Source of the DNA: Gammaproteobacteria bacterium
GTDB taxonomy: Bacteria > Pseudomonadota > Gammaproteobacteria > Pseudomonadales > Azotimanducaceae
Assembly (NCBI GenBank): GCA_028818795.1
Contig: JAPPND010000126.1
Location: 1 to 47,624, forward strand
DNA: 47,624 nucleotides
Direction: 5' to 3'
The position numbers were made by a program, and so were the translations under genes. The stretch's first letter is position 1, and each line of letters opens with the position of its first letter. Under the pieces are notes generated by a model. It was not told the DNA's origin and did not search any database. It was given only the letters and a program-made list of their open reading frames with translations. Shown here piece by piece: positions 16,948 to 25,303 of this stretch.

Positions 16948-17337
16948 ATGGCAGAAACGAATTACGGCACGGGCCGGCGCAAGACATCGACGGCGCGGGT
17001 TTTCCTGGGTGAAGGGATGGGTCGGATCTTCGTCAACCGACGTCCCCTCGACGAGTACTTCGGCCGGGAGACGGCGCGGATGGTGGTGCGCCAGCCGTTG
17101 GAGGTTGTTGGAGCGCTCGACAGTCTCGACATTCGGGTGACCGTGAAGGGCGGCGGGCCCTCCGGACAGGCGGGGGCGATTCGCCACGGCATCGCCAGGG
17201 CGCTTGTCGAACGCGACGAGGAACTGCGCGGGCCCTTGCGGCAGGCGGGTTTCCTGACACGCGATGCCCGCGAGGTCGAGCGCAAAAAGGTGGGCCTGCG
17301 CAAGGCCAGAAAGCGGCCGCAATACTCCAAGCGCTAA
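16948..17337 (+). CDS. rpsI: 30S ribosomal protein S9
   Basis: This is a 129-residue S9. Visible are [67 protein letters not shown] and the C-terminal KRPQYSKR tail, which reaches the ribosomal P site. It is co-transcribed with rplM. The bc1 complex genes follow after 94 nt, the usual arrangement in many Gammaproteobacteria. Confidence 0.98.
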   Translation: MAETNYGTGRRKTSTARVFLGEGMGRIFVNRRPLDEYFGRETARMVVRQPLEVVGALDSLDIRVTVKGGGPSGQAGAIRHGIARALVERDEELRGPLRQAGFLTRDAREVERKKVGLRKARKRPQYSKR

Positions 17338-17431
17338 CGTCCGGACCGGACGGGTCGAGAATGCTGCCTTGGCGGTGTGGTAAGATTTTCGAGTCCATTT
17401 TTCCACGAGCCGTATCCACCCGAGTGCCCGC

Positions 17432-18061
17432 GTGAGTAACGACAAAGACGCGACGAGCGTGGAGAACAAGGGCCGCCGCTATTTCCTGATTGGCATGACT
17501 TCGGCAGCTTCGGTGGCTGGGGCCATCGGCGCGGCGGTGCCGTTCGTCAAGTCGTGGACACCGAGCGCAAAGGCGCGCTCGGCCGGTGCGCCGAAGATCT
17601 GCGATATCTCTCGGATCCGCGCGGGCGAGATGCTTCAGCCCATGCCAGCCTGGCGCGGCAAACCGTGCTTCATCGTGGGCCGGACACCCGAGGACATCGA
17701 GCGCCTCCAGACCGAACAGGGCGATTTGGCCGATGCCGCGTCCGAAAAGCTCGACCGGCAGCCCGCCTACGCGCGCAACCCCTGGCGTTCGAGGCGACCG
17801 GAGCTCGGCGTCTATATCGGCATCTGCACCCATCTCGGTTGTTCGCCGAAGCACCGGCCGGAAGAGGGGGACTTCTACTGTCCCTGCCACGGTTCGCGTT
17901 TCGACTTGGCGGGTCGGGTGGTCAAGGGCGTTCCGGCGCCGGACAACCTGGACGTCCCGCCGTACTCCTACCTTTCGGATACCGAGATCATCATCGGCGT
18001 CGATGAAGAGGATCTGGCTGCGGCAACGGATTCGGACGACTCGTCGACGGAGCGGGCGTAA
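17432..18061 (+). CDS. petA: Ubiquinol-cytochrome c reductase Rieske iron-sulfur subunit
   Basis: This 209-residue membrane-anchored protein starts with GTG 17432. It has an N-terminal twin-arginine-type segment (KGRRYFLIGMTSAASVAGAI) serving as signal-anchor, then the Rieske domain with CTHLGC and CPCHGS binding the 2Fe-2S cluster and the Pro loop GVPAPDNL. It takes electrons from ubiquinol and passes them to cytochrome c1. The Asp/Glu/Ser-rich tail (EEDLAAATDSDDSSTERA) is longer than usual. It is the first gene of petABC. Confidence 0.97.
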   Translation: MSNDKDATSVENKGRRYFLIGMTSAASVAGAIGAAVPFVKSWTPSAKARSAGAPKICDISRIRAGEMLQPMPAWRGKPCFIVGRTPEDIERLQTEQGDLADAASEKLDRQPAYARNPWRSRRPELGVYIGICTHLGCSPKHRPEEGDFYCPCHGSRFDLAGRVVKGVPAPDNLDVPPYSYLSDTEIIIGVDEEDLAAATDSDDSSTERA

Positions 18062-18177
18062 GTGGCCGCCTCTTCGCAAGCGGCGCCCCATAGCCGGGCC
18101 GACCGGGTCCGAAGGACGCGCCTTCGCCTTTCGCTATGCGCCGACTCCGCCTCCGGCCCAGCCACGCCGGCCTGCCC

Positions 18178-19464
18178 ATGAAACAAACGCCACGGTCGCA
18201 AGCTCCCTTTGACGTTGGTTCCACGCGAGGACCGTTGACTCGCCTGATGGCTTGGGTCGACGAGCGTTTTCCGCTGACCCGGGCGATGGAAGATCACGCC
18301 ACGAAGTACTACGCGCCGAAGAACGTGAACTTCTGGTACCTGTTCGGCGCCCTCAGCTTGGTGGTGCTGGTCATGCAGCTGCTCACCGGGCTGTGGCTCA
18401 CCATGTCCTACGTGCCATCTGCCGAAGGCGCATTCGCCTCCGTCGAGTACATCATGCGCGATGTCGAGCACGGGGATCTCATCCGTCTAGCGCACTCCAC
18501 CGGCGCGTCCGCGTTCTTCGCGGTCGTCTACCTGCACATGTTCCGTGCGCTGGCCTATGGCTCCTACCGCAAACCCCGGGAATTGATTTGGCTCATCGGC
18601 ATGGCCATCTACCTCGTGCTCATGGCAGAGGGCTTCTTCGGCTACCTGCTGCCGTGGGGCAACATGTCGTACTGGGCCGGGCAGGTGATCGTCTCCCTGG
18701 TCGGCGCGATCCCGTTCTTCGGCGCGGATCTCATGGAATGGGTTCGCGGCGACTACGGAATCTCGGACATCACGCTGAACCGGTTCTTCGCGCTCCACGT
18801 GGTGGCGCTTCCGATCGCGCTCATCGGACTGGTGTTCGTGCACATCGTGGCGCTGCACCACGTCGGCTCCAACAATCCGGACGGAATCGAGATCAAGGAT
18901 CACAAGGACGACAAGGGCGTGCCCCTCGACGGCATCCCGTTCCACCCCTACTGCACGGTCCACGACTTCCAGGCGACGGTTGCGTTCCTGTTCATTTTCT
19001 GCGCGATCATGTTTTTCGCGCCGGAGATGTTCGGCTACTTCCTGGAAAAGCCGAATTTCGAGCAGGCCGATCCGTTGAAGACGCCGGACGTGATCGCGCC
19101 GGTCTGGTACTACACGCCGTTCTACTCGATGTTGCGAGCGACGACCTTCCCGATGTTCGGTCTTGCCGCCAAGTTCTGGGGGCTTGTCGTCATGGGTTCG
19201 GCCATCCTGATGCCCGCGATGCTGCCGTGGCTCGACAGGAGCCCGGTCAAGTCCATGCGCTACAAGGGGCTCGCGTCGAAAATCATGCTGGCGTTTATGT
19301 TGGTGAGCTTCTTCATACTCGGCTACCTCGGCACTATCCACACCACCGACTTGACCACGGCAATCGCGCAGGTCTGCACGCTGATCTACTTCGCCTACTT
19401 CGTGCTCATGCCGTGGTACACGCGCGTCGAGAGGACCAAGACGCCACCGGAGCGCGTGACGTGA
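18178..19464 (+). CDS. petB: Cytochrome b subunit of the bc1 complex
   Basis: This 428-residue polytopic protein carries the two b hemes and the Qo site. His ligands are in AHSTGASAFFAVVYLHMFRAL and FFALHVVALPIALIGLVFVH. The Qo loop PEW-equivalent is in a region where APEMFGYFLEKPNF is seen. GYLLPWGNMSYW is characteristic. The start is taken as ATG 18178 (MKQTPRSQ). ATG 18136 in the same frame is possible but adds an unconserved Arg/Pro-rich stretch. It is separated from petA by 116 nt, and its stop overlaps the petC start. Confidence 0.96.
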   Translation: MKQTPRSQAPFDVGSTRGPLTRLMAWVDERFPLTRAMEDHATKYYAPKNVNFWYLFGALSLVVLVMQLLTGLWLTMSYVPSAEGAFASVEYIMRDVEHGDLIRLAHSTGASAFFAVVYLHMFRALAYGSYRKPRELIWLIGMAIYLVLMAEGFFGYLLPWGNMSYWAGQVIVSLVGAIPFFGADLMEWVRGDYGISDITLNRFFALHVVALPIALIGLVFVHIVALHHVGSNNPDGIEIKDHKDDKGVPLDGIPFHPYCTVHDFQATVAFLFIFCAIMFFAPEMFGYFLEKPNFEQADPLKTPDVIAPVWYYTPFYSMLRATTFPMFGLAAKFWGLVVMGSAILMPAMLPWLDRSPVKSMRYKGLASKIMLAFMLVSFFILGYLGTIHTTDLTTAIAQVCTLIYFAYFVLMPWYTRVERTKTPPERVT

Positions 19465-20333
19465 CGAAAGCGGCCGTTGTCGCGGGTGTGGTGGGGCTGG
19501 TCGCGTCGTTGACGGTCCACGGTGCCGGGTCCGACGTGGAACTCGAGCCGATGAAGCCGGATCTAGGCGACCTGCCGTCGCTGCAGCGGGGTATGACCTT
19601 GTACGTCAACTATTGCCTCGGTTGCCACTCCCTCAAGTTCCAGCGCTACGAGCGCACCGCCGACGATCTCGGCATTCCTCACGACTTGGCACTTCGCAAT
19701 CTGGTATTTCCCCGTCGCGCCCGCCCGGTCGGCATGGACGGCACCGCGATCGGCGACCTGATGCAGACGTCCATGCCCCAAGAACGGGCCAAGGTGTGGT
19801 TCGGGAAGCCCCCGCCGGACCTGACGATGGTCGATCGGGTCCGAGGAACTGCGTGGGTCTACAACATGCTGAAGAGTTTCTACGTCGACCTGGAGCGACC
19901 GTTCGGTTTCAACAACCGGGTGTACGAGAACATCGGCATGCCCCATGTCCTCGTAGGGTTGCAGGGCATACCACGCCTCGTTCCCAAACGACCCAAGTCC
20001 GTGGATGTCCTCGACGGGCTGGATGCGATTGTGAACAAGCGGGCGGACGGCGAATACGTCACCGACGTGACCGCCGACGACGAGTTGCCGGACGGCTCGG
20101 ACCCAATGATCCGTGAGTGGGTGGCGGACTTGGAGGTGGACGCGGAGACGGGTTCGATGACCGCGGAGGAATTCGACCAGGCGGCCTACGACATCGCCAA
20201 TTTCCTGCACTACGTGGGTGACCCGGGTCGCCGGGAACGCCACCGAATCGGGGTTTGGGTGCTCGCGTTCCTTGCCGGGCTGTTCGTTCTGGCCACGTTG
20301 CTGAATCGCGAGTACGGGAAAGACCTGCACTAA
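19461..20333 (+). CDS. petC: Cytochrome c1
   Basis: This 290-residue protein starts with GTG 19461 (overlapping petB as GTGA). It has an N-terminal signal segment, VVAGVVGLVASLTVHGAGS. The heme c site is YCLGCHSLKF, and the axial Met is in ENIGMPHVLVG. WVYNMLKSFYVD and the C-terminal anchor HRIGVWVLAFLAGLFVLATLL are conserved c1 features. It accepts electrons from the Rieske protein and passes them to soluble cytochrome c. It completes petABC. Confidence 0.96.
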   Translation: MTKAAVVAGVVGLVASLTVHGAGSDVELEPMKPDLGDLPSLQRGMTLYVNYCLGCHSLKFQRYERTADDLGIPHDLALRNLVFPRRARPVGMDGTAIGDLMQTSMPQERAKVWFGKPPPDLTMVDRVRGTAWVYNMLKSFYVDLERPFGFNNRVYENIGMPHVLVGLQGIPRLVPKRPKSVDVLDGLDAIVNKRADGEYVTDVTADDELPDGSDPMIREWVADLEVDAETGSMTAEEFDQAAYDIANFLHYVGDPGRRERHRIGVWVLAFLAGLFVLATLLNREYGKDLH

Positions 20334-20439
20334 ACATGTTTGGACGCGGCACAAGGCCCCCACTCGAGTCGAGCTCCGATGCCGTATTGACGTCGTCACT
20401 CGTCGGGCCGAGGTGTCGCGGCTAGTGTAGGAGGTTGCC

Positions 20440-21075
20440 GTGGACTTCAATCCAGTCAGACGTTCTTCCATGACCCTCTATTCGGACCCGCGCGACCACT
20501 ACAGCCATCGAGTTCGGATGGTATTGGCGGAGAAGGGGGTTACCGTCGACATCGTCGATGTCAATGCCCGCCGCCCGCCCGAGGAACTCGGCGACCTGAA
20601 TCCTTACAACACGGTTCCCACCCTCGTCGACCGCGAACTCGTGCTCTATCAGAGCACGGTGATCATCGAATACTTGGACGAGCGCTTCCCGCATCCCCCG
20701 CTGTTGCCGGTCTATCCCGTCGCCCGGGCCCAAAGTCGATTGCTGATGCATCGCATCGAGAAGGACTGGAGCGGTCGGCTCGACGTGCTGATGCGAGGTC
20801 GAGGCGGCGAACGGGTGCTTTCGAAAGCCCACCGGGAACTGAGGGAAAGCGTCGTCGGCGCGGCGCCGTTGTTCGCGGAGAAGCCGTTCTTCATGAACGA
20901 GGAATTCACCCTCGTGGATTGCTGTGTGGCACCGGTGCTGTGGCGTCTGAAGTACGTCGAGGTCGACCTCCCGGAACGTCAGACCCGACCCATGATGCAA
21001 TACATGCAGAAGATCTTCGCGCGCCAGTCGTTCCGGGACAGCCTGACGGAGCTCGAGGTCGAGATGGGCGAATGA
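20440..21075 (+). CDS. sspA: Stringent starvation protein A
   Basis: SspA is a glutathione S-transferase-fold protein that binds RNA polymerase and alters transcription under stress. The thioredoxin-like half has TLYSDPRDHYSHRVRMVLAE and NPYNTVPTLVDRELVLYQS, and the helical half has MNEEFTLVDCCVAPVLWRL. The start GTG 20440 is supported by TAGGAGG ending 5 nt before it. ATG 20470 would also give a complete fold. The stop overlaps the sspB start by 4 nt (ATGA). The pair downstream of petABC is conserved in this class. Confidence 0.95.
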   Translation: MDFNPVRRSSMTLYSDPRDHYSHRVRMVLAEKGVTVDIVDVNARRPPEELGDLNPYNTVPTLVDRELVLYQSTVIIEYLDERFPHPPLLPVYPVARAQSRLLMHRIEKDWSGRLDVLMRGRGGERVLSKAHRELRESVVGAAPLFAEKPFFMNEEFTLVDCCVAPVLWRLKYVEVDLPERQTRPMMQYMQKIFARQSFRDSLTELEVEMGE

Positions 21076-21440
21076 CGTCCACGCGACCCTACCTGGTTCG
21101 GGCGATCGTCGACTGGATCGTCGACAACTCCTGGACACCCTACTTGGTGGTGGCGGCGGACGCGCGCGGTGCCGAGGCGTTGCTCGACTACGCGACCGAC
21201 GGTCGCCTTGTTCTCAATGTGTCCGCCACGGCAACCCGAAATCTCGTCATCGGCAAGGACACGCTGGAGGTGGATTGCCGGTTCGGCGGGCAACCCGTGC
21301 ATGTGAGCGCGCCAATCGGCACGGTCGTGGCCGTGTACGCGCGGGAGAACAGCAGGGGAATGGTCTTCGAGGTCGAAGACCACGACGCGCCAACCGAGCC
21401 GGAACCACCGTCCCGACCGAAGCTCTCGCTGGTGAAATAG
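21072..21440 (+). CDS. sspB: ClpXP adaptor SspB
   Basis: SspB delivers ssrA-tagged proteins to ClpXP. The 122-residue product has the N-terminal binding domain (RPYLVRAIVDWIVDNSWTPY, LVLNVSATATRNL, PIGTVVAVYARENSRGMVF), an acidic linker, and the short ClpX-binding tail RPKLSLVK. Translation is coupled to sspA by a 4-nt overlap. It converges with dolP, with only 2 nt between stop codons. Confidence 0.95.
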   Translation: MTSTRPYLVRAIVDWIVDNSWTPYLVVAADARGAEALLDYATDGRLVLNVSATATRNLVIGKDTLEVDCRFGGQPVHVSAPIGTVVAVYARENSRGMVFEVEDHDAPTEPEPPSRPKLSLVK

Positions 21441-21442
21441 CG

Positions 21443-22024
21443 CTAGGAGCTGTTCTCCACGTAGTCGAACACCTTCACGACCCGCTGGACCCCGAACACG
21501 GTCCGGGCGATGGCAACCGCGGCATCCGCCTGTTCGCGTGGCACGACGCCGATCAGGTAGGCGACGCCATCCTCGACGAATACCTTGATCCGCGAGGCCT
21601 CCACATCTTCGTCGGCGAGAAGCTGCGCCTTGACCTTCGTCTGCAGCCAGTTGTCATTGCCCCGAGCCACCAGGCTGATCGCGCCGCCGATCTGGATTTC
21701 GTTGTGGATCTTGCGGATCTTATCGATCTCGCGAATCGCATCTTCGGCCAGGCTGCGCAGACCCGCGTCTTCGACCTGCCCGGTCAGCAGCACGATCCCG
21801 TCGTAGCTCACGACGTTGACGTGGCTGATCGCCAGGCGTTCGTCGGCTTCATCGATGCGACGCGAGGCCATCCGTTCGATGGCTTCGTCGTCGAGCCAGG
21901 TGCCGGGTGTTCGATGGGAATTCACGCAGCCGACCTGCGCCGCGACGAGCGTGGCTGCAACCCAATGCAAAACGATCCGAACGGGACGTGGTCCGCCGCT
22001 TGCGGCGGGGGAGTGTTCAGCCAT
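21443..22024 (-). CDS. dolP: BON-domain outer-membrane lipoprotein, DolP-like
   Basis: The product is an exported protein with two BON domains: SRRIDEADERLAISHVNVVSYDGIVLLTGQV and NDNWLQTKVKAQLLADEDV...IKVFVEDGVAYLIGVV. Its signal peptide ends LVAAQVGC, which is an imperfect lipobox. DolP helps outer-membrane integrity. I set the start at ATG 22024 (MAEHSPAAS), which overlaps the yraN stop by 8 nt; an in-frame start at 22057 is also open. The diaA gene that normally sits between yraN and dolP is absent. Confidence 0.88.
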   Translation of the reverse strand: MAEHSPAASGGPRPVRIVLHWVAATLVAAQVGCVNSHRTPGTWLDDEAIERMASRRIDEADERLAISHVNVVSYDGIVLLTGQVEDAGLRSLAEDAIREIDKIRKIHNEIQIGGAISLVARGNDNWLQTKVKAQLLADEDVEASRIKVFVEDGVAYLIGVVPREQADAAVAIARTVFGVQRVVKVFDYVENSS

Positions 22025-22460
22025 CCATTGCATCAAACGCATCCTGAATCCATTCACACGCTAGGCCGTAGTTTCCCTTCCATGCGGATACGACGTCAAA
22101 TCGAATTCCTCGGTAGCGATGCTCGGGGTGCTCCTGTAGGTATCCCTCCGCCGTGCGAGTGAGGCGGCGCCTCTTGTCTCGGTCGACAGAACCCAATCCG
22201 GATGTCCAGGCGCTTGCCGATCGGTAACGGACTTCCACGAAGGCCAGCACGTCACCGTCTAGCATCACCAGATCGATCTCGCCCGTTCGACGGGAGTAGT
22301 TCCTGGCCAGGGTACGCAGTCCATGCCGGCGCAGCAGCCGTTCCGCCCGCCGTTCCGCCCGCCGCCCGACTCGGTTCGTGTCAGGCCGCGGGCCGGGGTT
22401 CAGTGACGCGCCCGCGCGACGTAGCCCTCGTAGCCAGCTCTCGATCACCGGTATCGCCAC
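22017..22460 (-). CDS. yraN: UPF0102 family nuclease-fold protein YraN
   Basis: This 147-residue protein has the UPF0102 signature: RRAERLLRRHGLRTLARNYS, then RRTGEIDLVMLDGDVLAFVEVRYR, with Glu, Asp and the E-x-R of a PD-(D/E)xK-like active site, and YRGIRFDVVS near the end. The family is thought to be Holliday-junction related, but its exact activity is not settled. It lies downstream of lpoA as in E. coli. Confidence 0.92.
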   Translation of the reverse strand: MAIPVIESWLRGLRRAGASLNPGPRPDTNRVGRRAERRAERLLRRHGLRTLARNYSRRTGEIDLVMLDGDVLAFVEVRYRSASAWTSGLGSVDRDKRRRLTRTAEGYLQEHPEHRYRGIRFDVVSAWKGNYGLACEWIQDAFDAMDG

Positions 22461-22493
22461 ATAGATGGTCTGATGGCGAGCTTGACCGGCTGG

Positions 22494-24302
22494 TCAGTTG
22501 GCGGCGTTCCAGATCGGGACTAGCCGTCCGCCGATGACCTCGGCCCAGACTAGCGTCCGTCGAATGCGGCCGTCCTCCCCGAGCGACAGGACACCGGTGC
22601 TGCCGGGGATGGGTTCCCGGCGAACGGTCAACCGATCCAACTGGTTGGCAAGCCGGAACCCGTCGACGCCAAGGGCGAAAAGCGACGCGTAGGTACCGCG
22701 GCTTGCCGGGAAAGCGTCGTAGACGGATCTGCCGAGGTCCCCCGAATCGAGCGTCCAAGGCATGGCGCAGACCCGTACTCCCTCGAGACGCGACAGGTCG
22801 ACGCTGCCGAGTGTGGCCGTCGAGGGTGCGAATACGGGCAGGTCGCCGGCGAAGTAGAAGTCGAGTGCCGGTTTCAGCGACAGGAACTCGGCGGCGTCGA
22901 TCAGCGCCACCACGGCATCCACGTCGTCTCGCCGGCGGGGAGCGAACTCGAGTGTCGTCCCCAATAACGACTCGATCTCCGTGGCGCGCGTCTGACTCTC
23001 GCTGATGTGCAGTGCTTCGCCGACGACGTTCGTGATCTCACCAGGGCGGTGAAAGGTGCCGAAGCCGACGGCTTCGACGCCGTCGAGTTCGTCTTCCAAC
23101 CGGATCCGAGCGCGGCCGGACCAACGGGCCGGGGAATCGAAGAGCACGATGCGTTCGATGTCCGCTGCTGCGATTGCATCGGCGATGGCGGACGCCTGGT
23201 CTTCGATGGCGAGCGAGAACTGCACCATGTCGTCGGTGGTCGGGGTGCCGGGATCGAGATGATTGAGGGCGATGACGGGCAGTGCCGGAGACAGCGCCGA
23301 GAAGGCAGCAACCGCCTCCTTCCGGAGCGGGCCGATGATCACTTCGGCACCCTGTTGTCGCGCCAGGTCGTAGGCGGCGGCGACCGACATCGCGTTCGTG
23401 TCGTAGATATGGATGCGTTGCGAGTTCCCGCCGGCATGGAGGTACGCCGCCAGGAAGCCGTCGCGAACGGCTTCGCCGGCCGGACCGAAGTCGCCGGTAA
23501 CCGGCAGCAGCAGGGCAAGCTCGTTCGGGTCCCGGGCGAATTGCCGAAGCGTCGGCGGTGGGTGGCGTGCTGCCGGGTGATCGGGATGGCGGTTTCGCCA
23601 GCGTTGCCACTGTTCAATCTGGCCACGGCTCGTGACGGCCGCGTTGAACTCGCTGGCAAGCAACCACCAGGCTCGCGCGGATGGCGTGGGTGCGGACTCC
23701 GCCCGGGCGCGAAGTTCCATGACAGGCGATTGCGTCACCTCTCGCCAGATCGCTGCGCTTAGCTGGTCCAGGGTGGCGGCGTTGGTGGTGACGTCCATCA
23801 GGGCGATCAACATGCCTGCGGATCCGGCGCTGTCGCCGAGCGCTGACAGGGCCCGGGCGCGAACGCCCATCGCATGCCGGGCCTGTTCGGATCCTTGGGG
23901 TTCGAGGACCGCCAGCAGGCCCTGTATCTGCCCGGTGTCTCCGGCAGTCGTCGCCATTTCGAGTCGAATCGCGTCGAAGCGGTACCGCAGGCCTCGATCC
24001 AATGCATCGGCCAGGGGTCCCGCCTCGGACTCTTCGGCGAGCATTCGCAGGACGATCTCGCCGACGCGGTCCGCCTCCCCAAGGTCATGCAGGCGCTCCA
24101 GCGCTGCAAGGTAGTCACGGGCTCTACGCGCGTGGTCGTCGCCAGCCTGGGCATGCTGGAGATCGGCTTCGACAACGGTCAACGGACTGGGGATCGTTTG
24201 TACCGGAGCCGGGTCGGGTTCCGCCGGGGTGCTTTTGCAGCCACTCACTGCGAAGATGGCCGCAACCGCGAACACGCAGCCAGTGCGGGAGACCTTGCCC
24301 AT
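22494..24302 (-). CDS. lpoA: Penicillin-binding protein activator LpoA
   Basis: LpoA is an outer-membrane lipoprotein that stimulates PBP1A. The 602-residue protein starts MGKVSRTGCVFAVAAIFAV and has a lipobox AVSGC. Next come a TPR-like N-domain and a C-terminal periplasmic-binding-protein-like domain (LALLLPVTGDFGPAGEAVRD, LARQQGAEVIIGPLRKEAV, LPVIALNHLD). Its ATG at 24302 overlaps the divergent rsmI ATG within the same CATG, so each gene's promoter must lie inside the other's coding sequence or upstream of it. Confidence 0.92.
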   Translation of the reverse strand: MGKVSRTGCVFAVAAIFAVSGCKSTPAEPDPAPVQTIPSPLTVVEADLQHAQAGDDHARRARDYLAALERLHDLGEADRVGEIVLRMLAEESEAGPLADALDRGLRYRFDAIRLEMATTAGDTGQIQGLLAVLEPQGSEQARHAMGVRARALSALGDSAGSAGMLIALMDVTTNAATLDQLSAAIWREVTQSPVMELRARAESAPTPSARAWWLLASEFNAAVTSRGQIEQWQRWRNRHPDHPAARHPPPTLRQFARDPNELALLLPVTGDFGPAGEAVRDGFLAAYLHAGGNSQRIHIYDTNAMSVAAAYDLARQQGAEVIIGPLRKEAVAAFSALSPALPVIALNHLDPGTPTTDDMVQFSLAIEDQASAIADAIAAADIERIVLFDSPARWSGRARIRLEDELDGVEAVGFGTFHRPGEITNVVGEALHISESQTRATEIESLLGTTLEFAPRRRDDVDAVVALIDAAEFLSLKPALDFYFAGDLPVFAPSTATLGSVDLSRLEGVRVCAMPWTLDSGDLGRSVYDAFPASRGTYASLFALGVDGFRLANQLDRLTVRREPIPGSTGVLSLGEDGRIRRTLVWAEVIGGRLVPIWNAAN

Positions 24303-25170
24303 GGACAACGACACACCGCCCGCCCCGCCGTCTCGGCAGGCGCGGTTGTACATCGTGGCAACGCCGATCGGAAACCTGGCGGACATCACGCAGCGGGCGG
24401 TGAACGTCCTCAAGTCGGTACCCGTGGTGGCGTGCGAGGATACCAGACGCAGTCGGGTGTTGTTGGCGCACATCGGCGCGACGCCACGTCGGCTGGTGGC
24501 GCTCCATGACCACAACGAAGCGCCGGCAAGCGCGCAGATCATCGAGTACCTGGGCTCCGGACAGGATGTGGCGTTGATTACCGATGCGGGAACGCCGACC
24601 GTCTCCGACCCGGGATTCGAACTGGTGCGGCTCGCCTGGGAAGCCGGCATCACTGTCACACCGGTACCCGGACCAAGCGCCGTCATCGCCGCCGTGGCGG
24701 CATCGCCGATTCCCGTCAACCGCTTCCGGTTCGAGGGTTTCCTGCCGGCGAAGGCGGCCGCTCGCCGGGAGGCGTTGGGGGCGCTCCTCGCATCGGATGT
24801 CGCGGTGGTCTTCTTCGAGACGCCACATCGACTGCGCGAGTCGCTGTCCGATCTGGTCGACCTCGGCGGCGGCGATCGATCTCTGCTCCTCTGCCGGGAA
24901 CTGACGAAGCTGCACGAGACGCTGACCGTGGGAACGGTGGCCGACCTGCTCGACTCGCCAACGGTCATGGACAGGGGCGAGTTCGCCTGCATCCTGACCC
25001 CCGCGTCGGCACCCGACGAATCGCGGTCCGCCCCGGCGGTCATGGATATACTCGCGGCTGAACTACCACCCGGACAGGCAGCAAGGCTGGCCGCGAGGAT
25101 CACAGGCGCATCGCGTGGGTCGCTCTACGAGCGGGCGATCAGGGCGGCTGCTCCCGCGCGGGACCCGTAG
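24301..25170 (+). CDS. rsmI: 16S rRNA 2'-O-ribose C1402 methyltransferase RsmI
   Basis: This is a tetrapyrrole-methylase-fold enzyme that methylates C1402 of 16S rRNA. Marks are LYIVATPIGNLADITQRAV, VVACEDTRRSRVLL, HDHNEA, LITDAGTPTVSDPG, TPVPGPSAVIAA, FFETPHRL and CRELTKLHET. The length of 289 residues is normal. The start MDNDTPP at 24301 is chosen from homolog length; earlier in-frame ATGs read through the lpoA signal sequence antisense. The mobile recombinase begins 120 bp downstream, between rsmI and rnpB. Confidence 0.95.
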   Translation: MDNDTPPAPPSRQARLYIVATPIGNLADITQRAVNVLKSVPVVACEDTRRSRVLLAHIGATPRRLVALHDHNEAPASAQIIEYLGSGQDVALITDAGTPTVSDPGFELVRLAWEAGITVTPVPGPSAVIAAVAASPIPVNRFRFEGFLPAKAAARREALGALLASDVAVVFFETPHRLRESLSDLVDLGGGDRSLLLCRELTKLHETLTVGTVADLLDSPTVMDRGEFACILTPASAPDESRSAPAVMDILAAELPPGQAARLAARITGASRGSLYERAIRAAAPARDP

Positions 25171-25289
25171 TGCATGTCAGCTGCGGGTCGCCGACGACCT
25201 GCCTGTGGCGTGGTGATCCCGTTGACGACGGTAGTGGACAAGACGGATAGTGAGTCGATTGATCCGCTTTTGGCGTCTGAAGTAGTCAA

Positions 25290-25303
25290 TTAACTCGCGT
25301 TAT
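25290..25303 (+). repeat. Left inverted repeat of the recombinase element
   Basis: TTAACTCGCGTTAT lies 119 bp after the rsmI stop. It is a perfect 14-bp inverted match to 26472-26485 and overlaps the last codon and stop of the recombinase gene. Confidence 0.8.
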
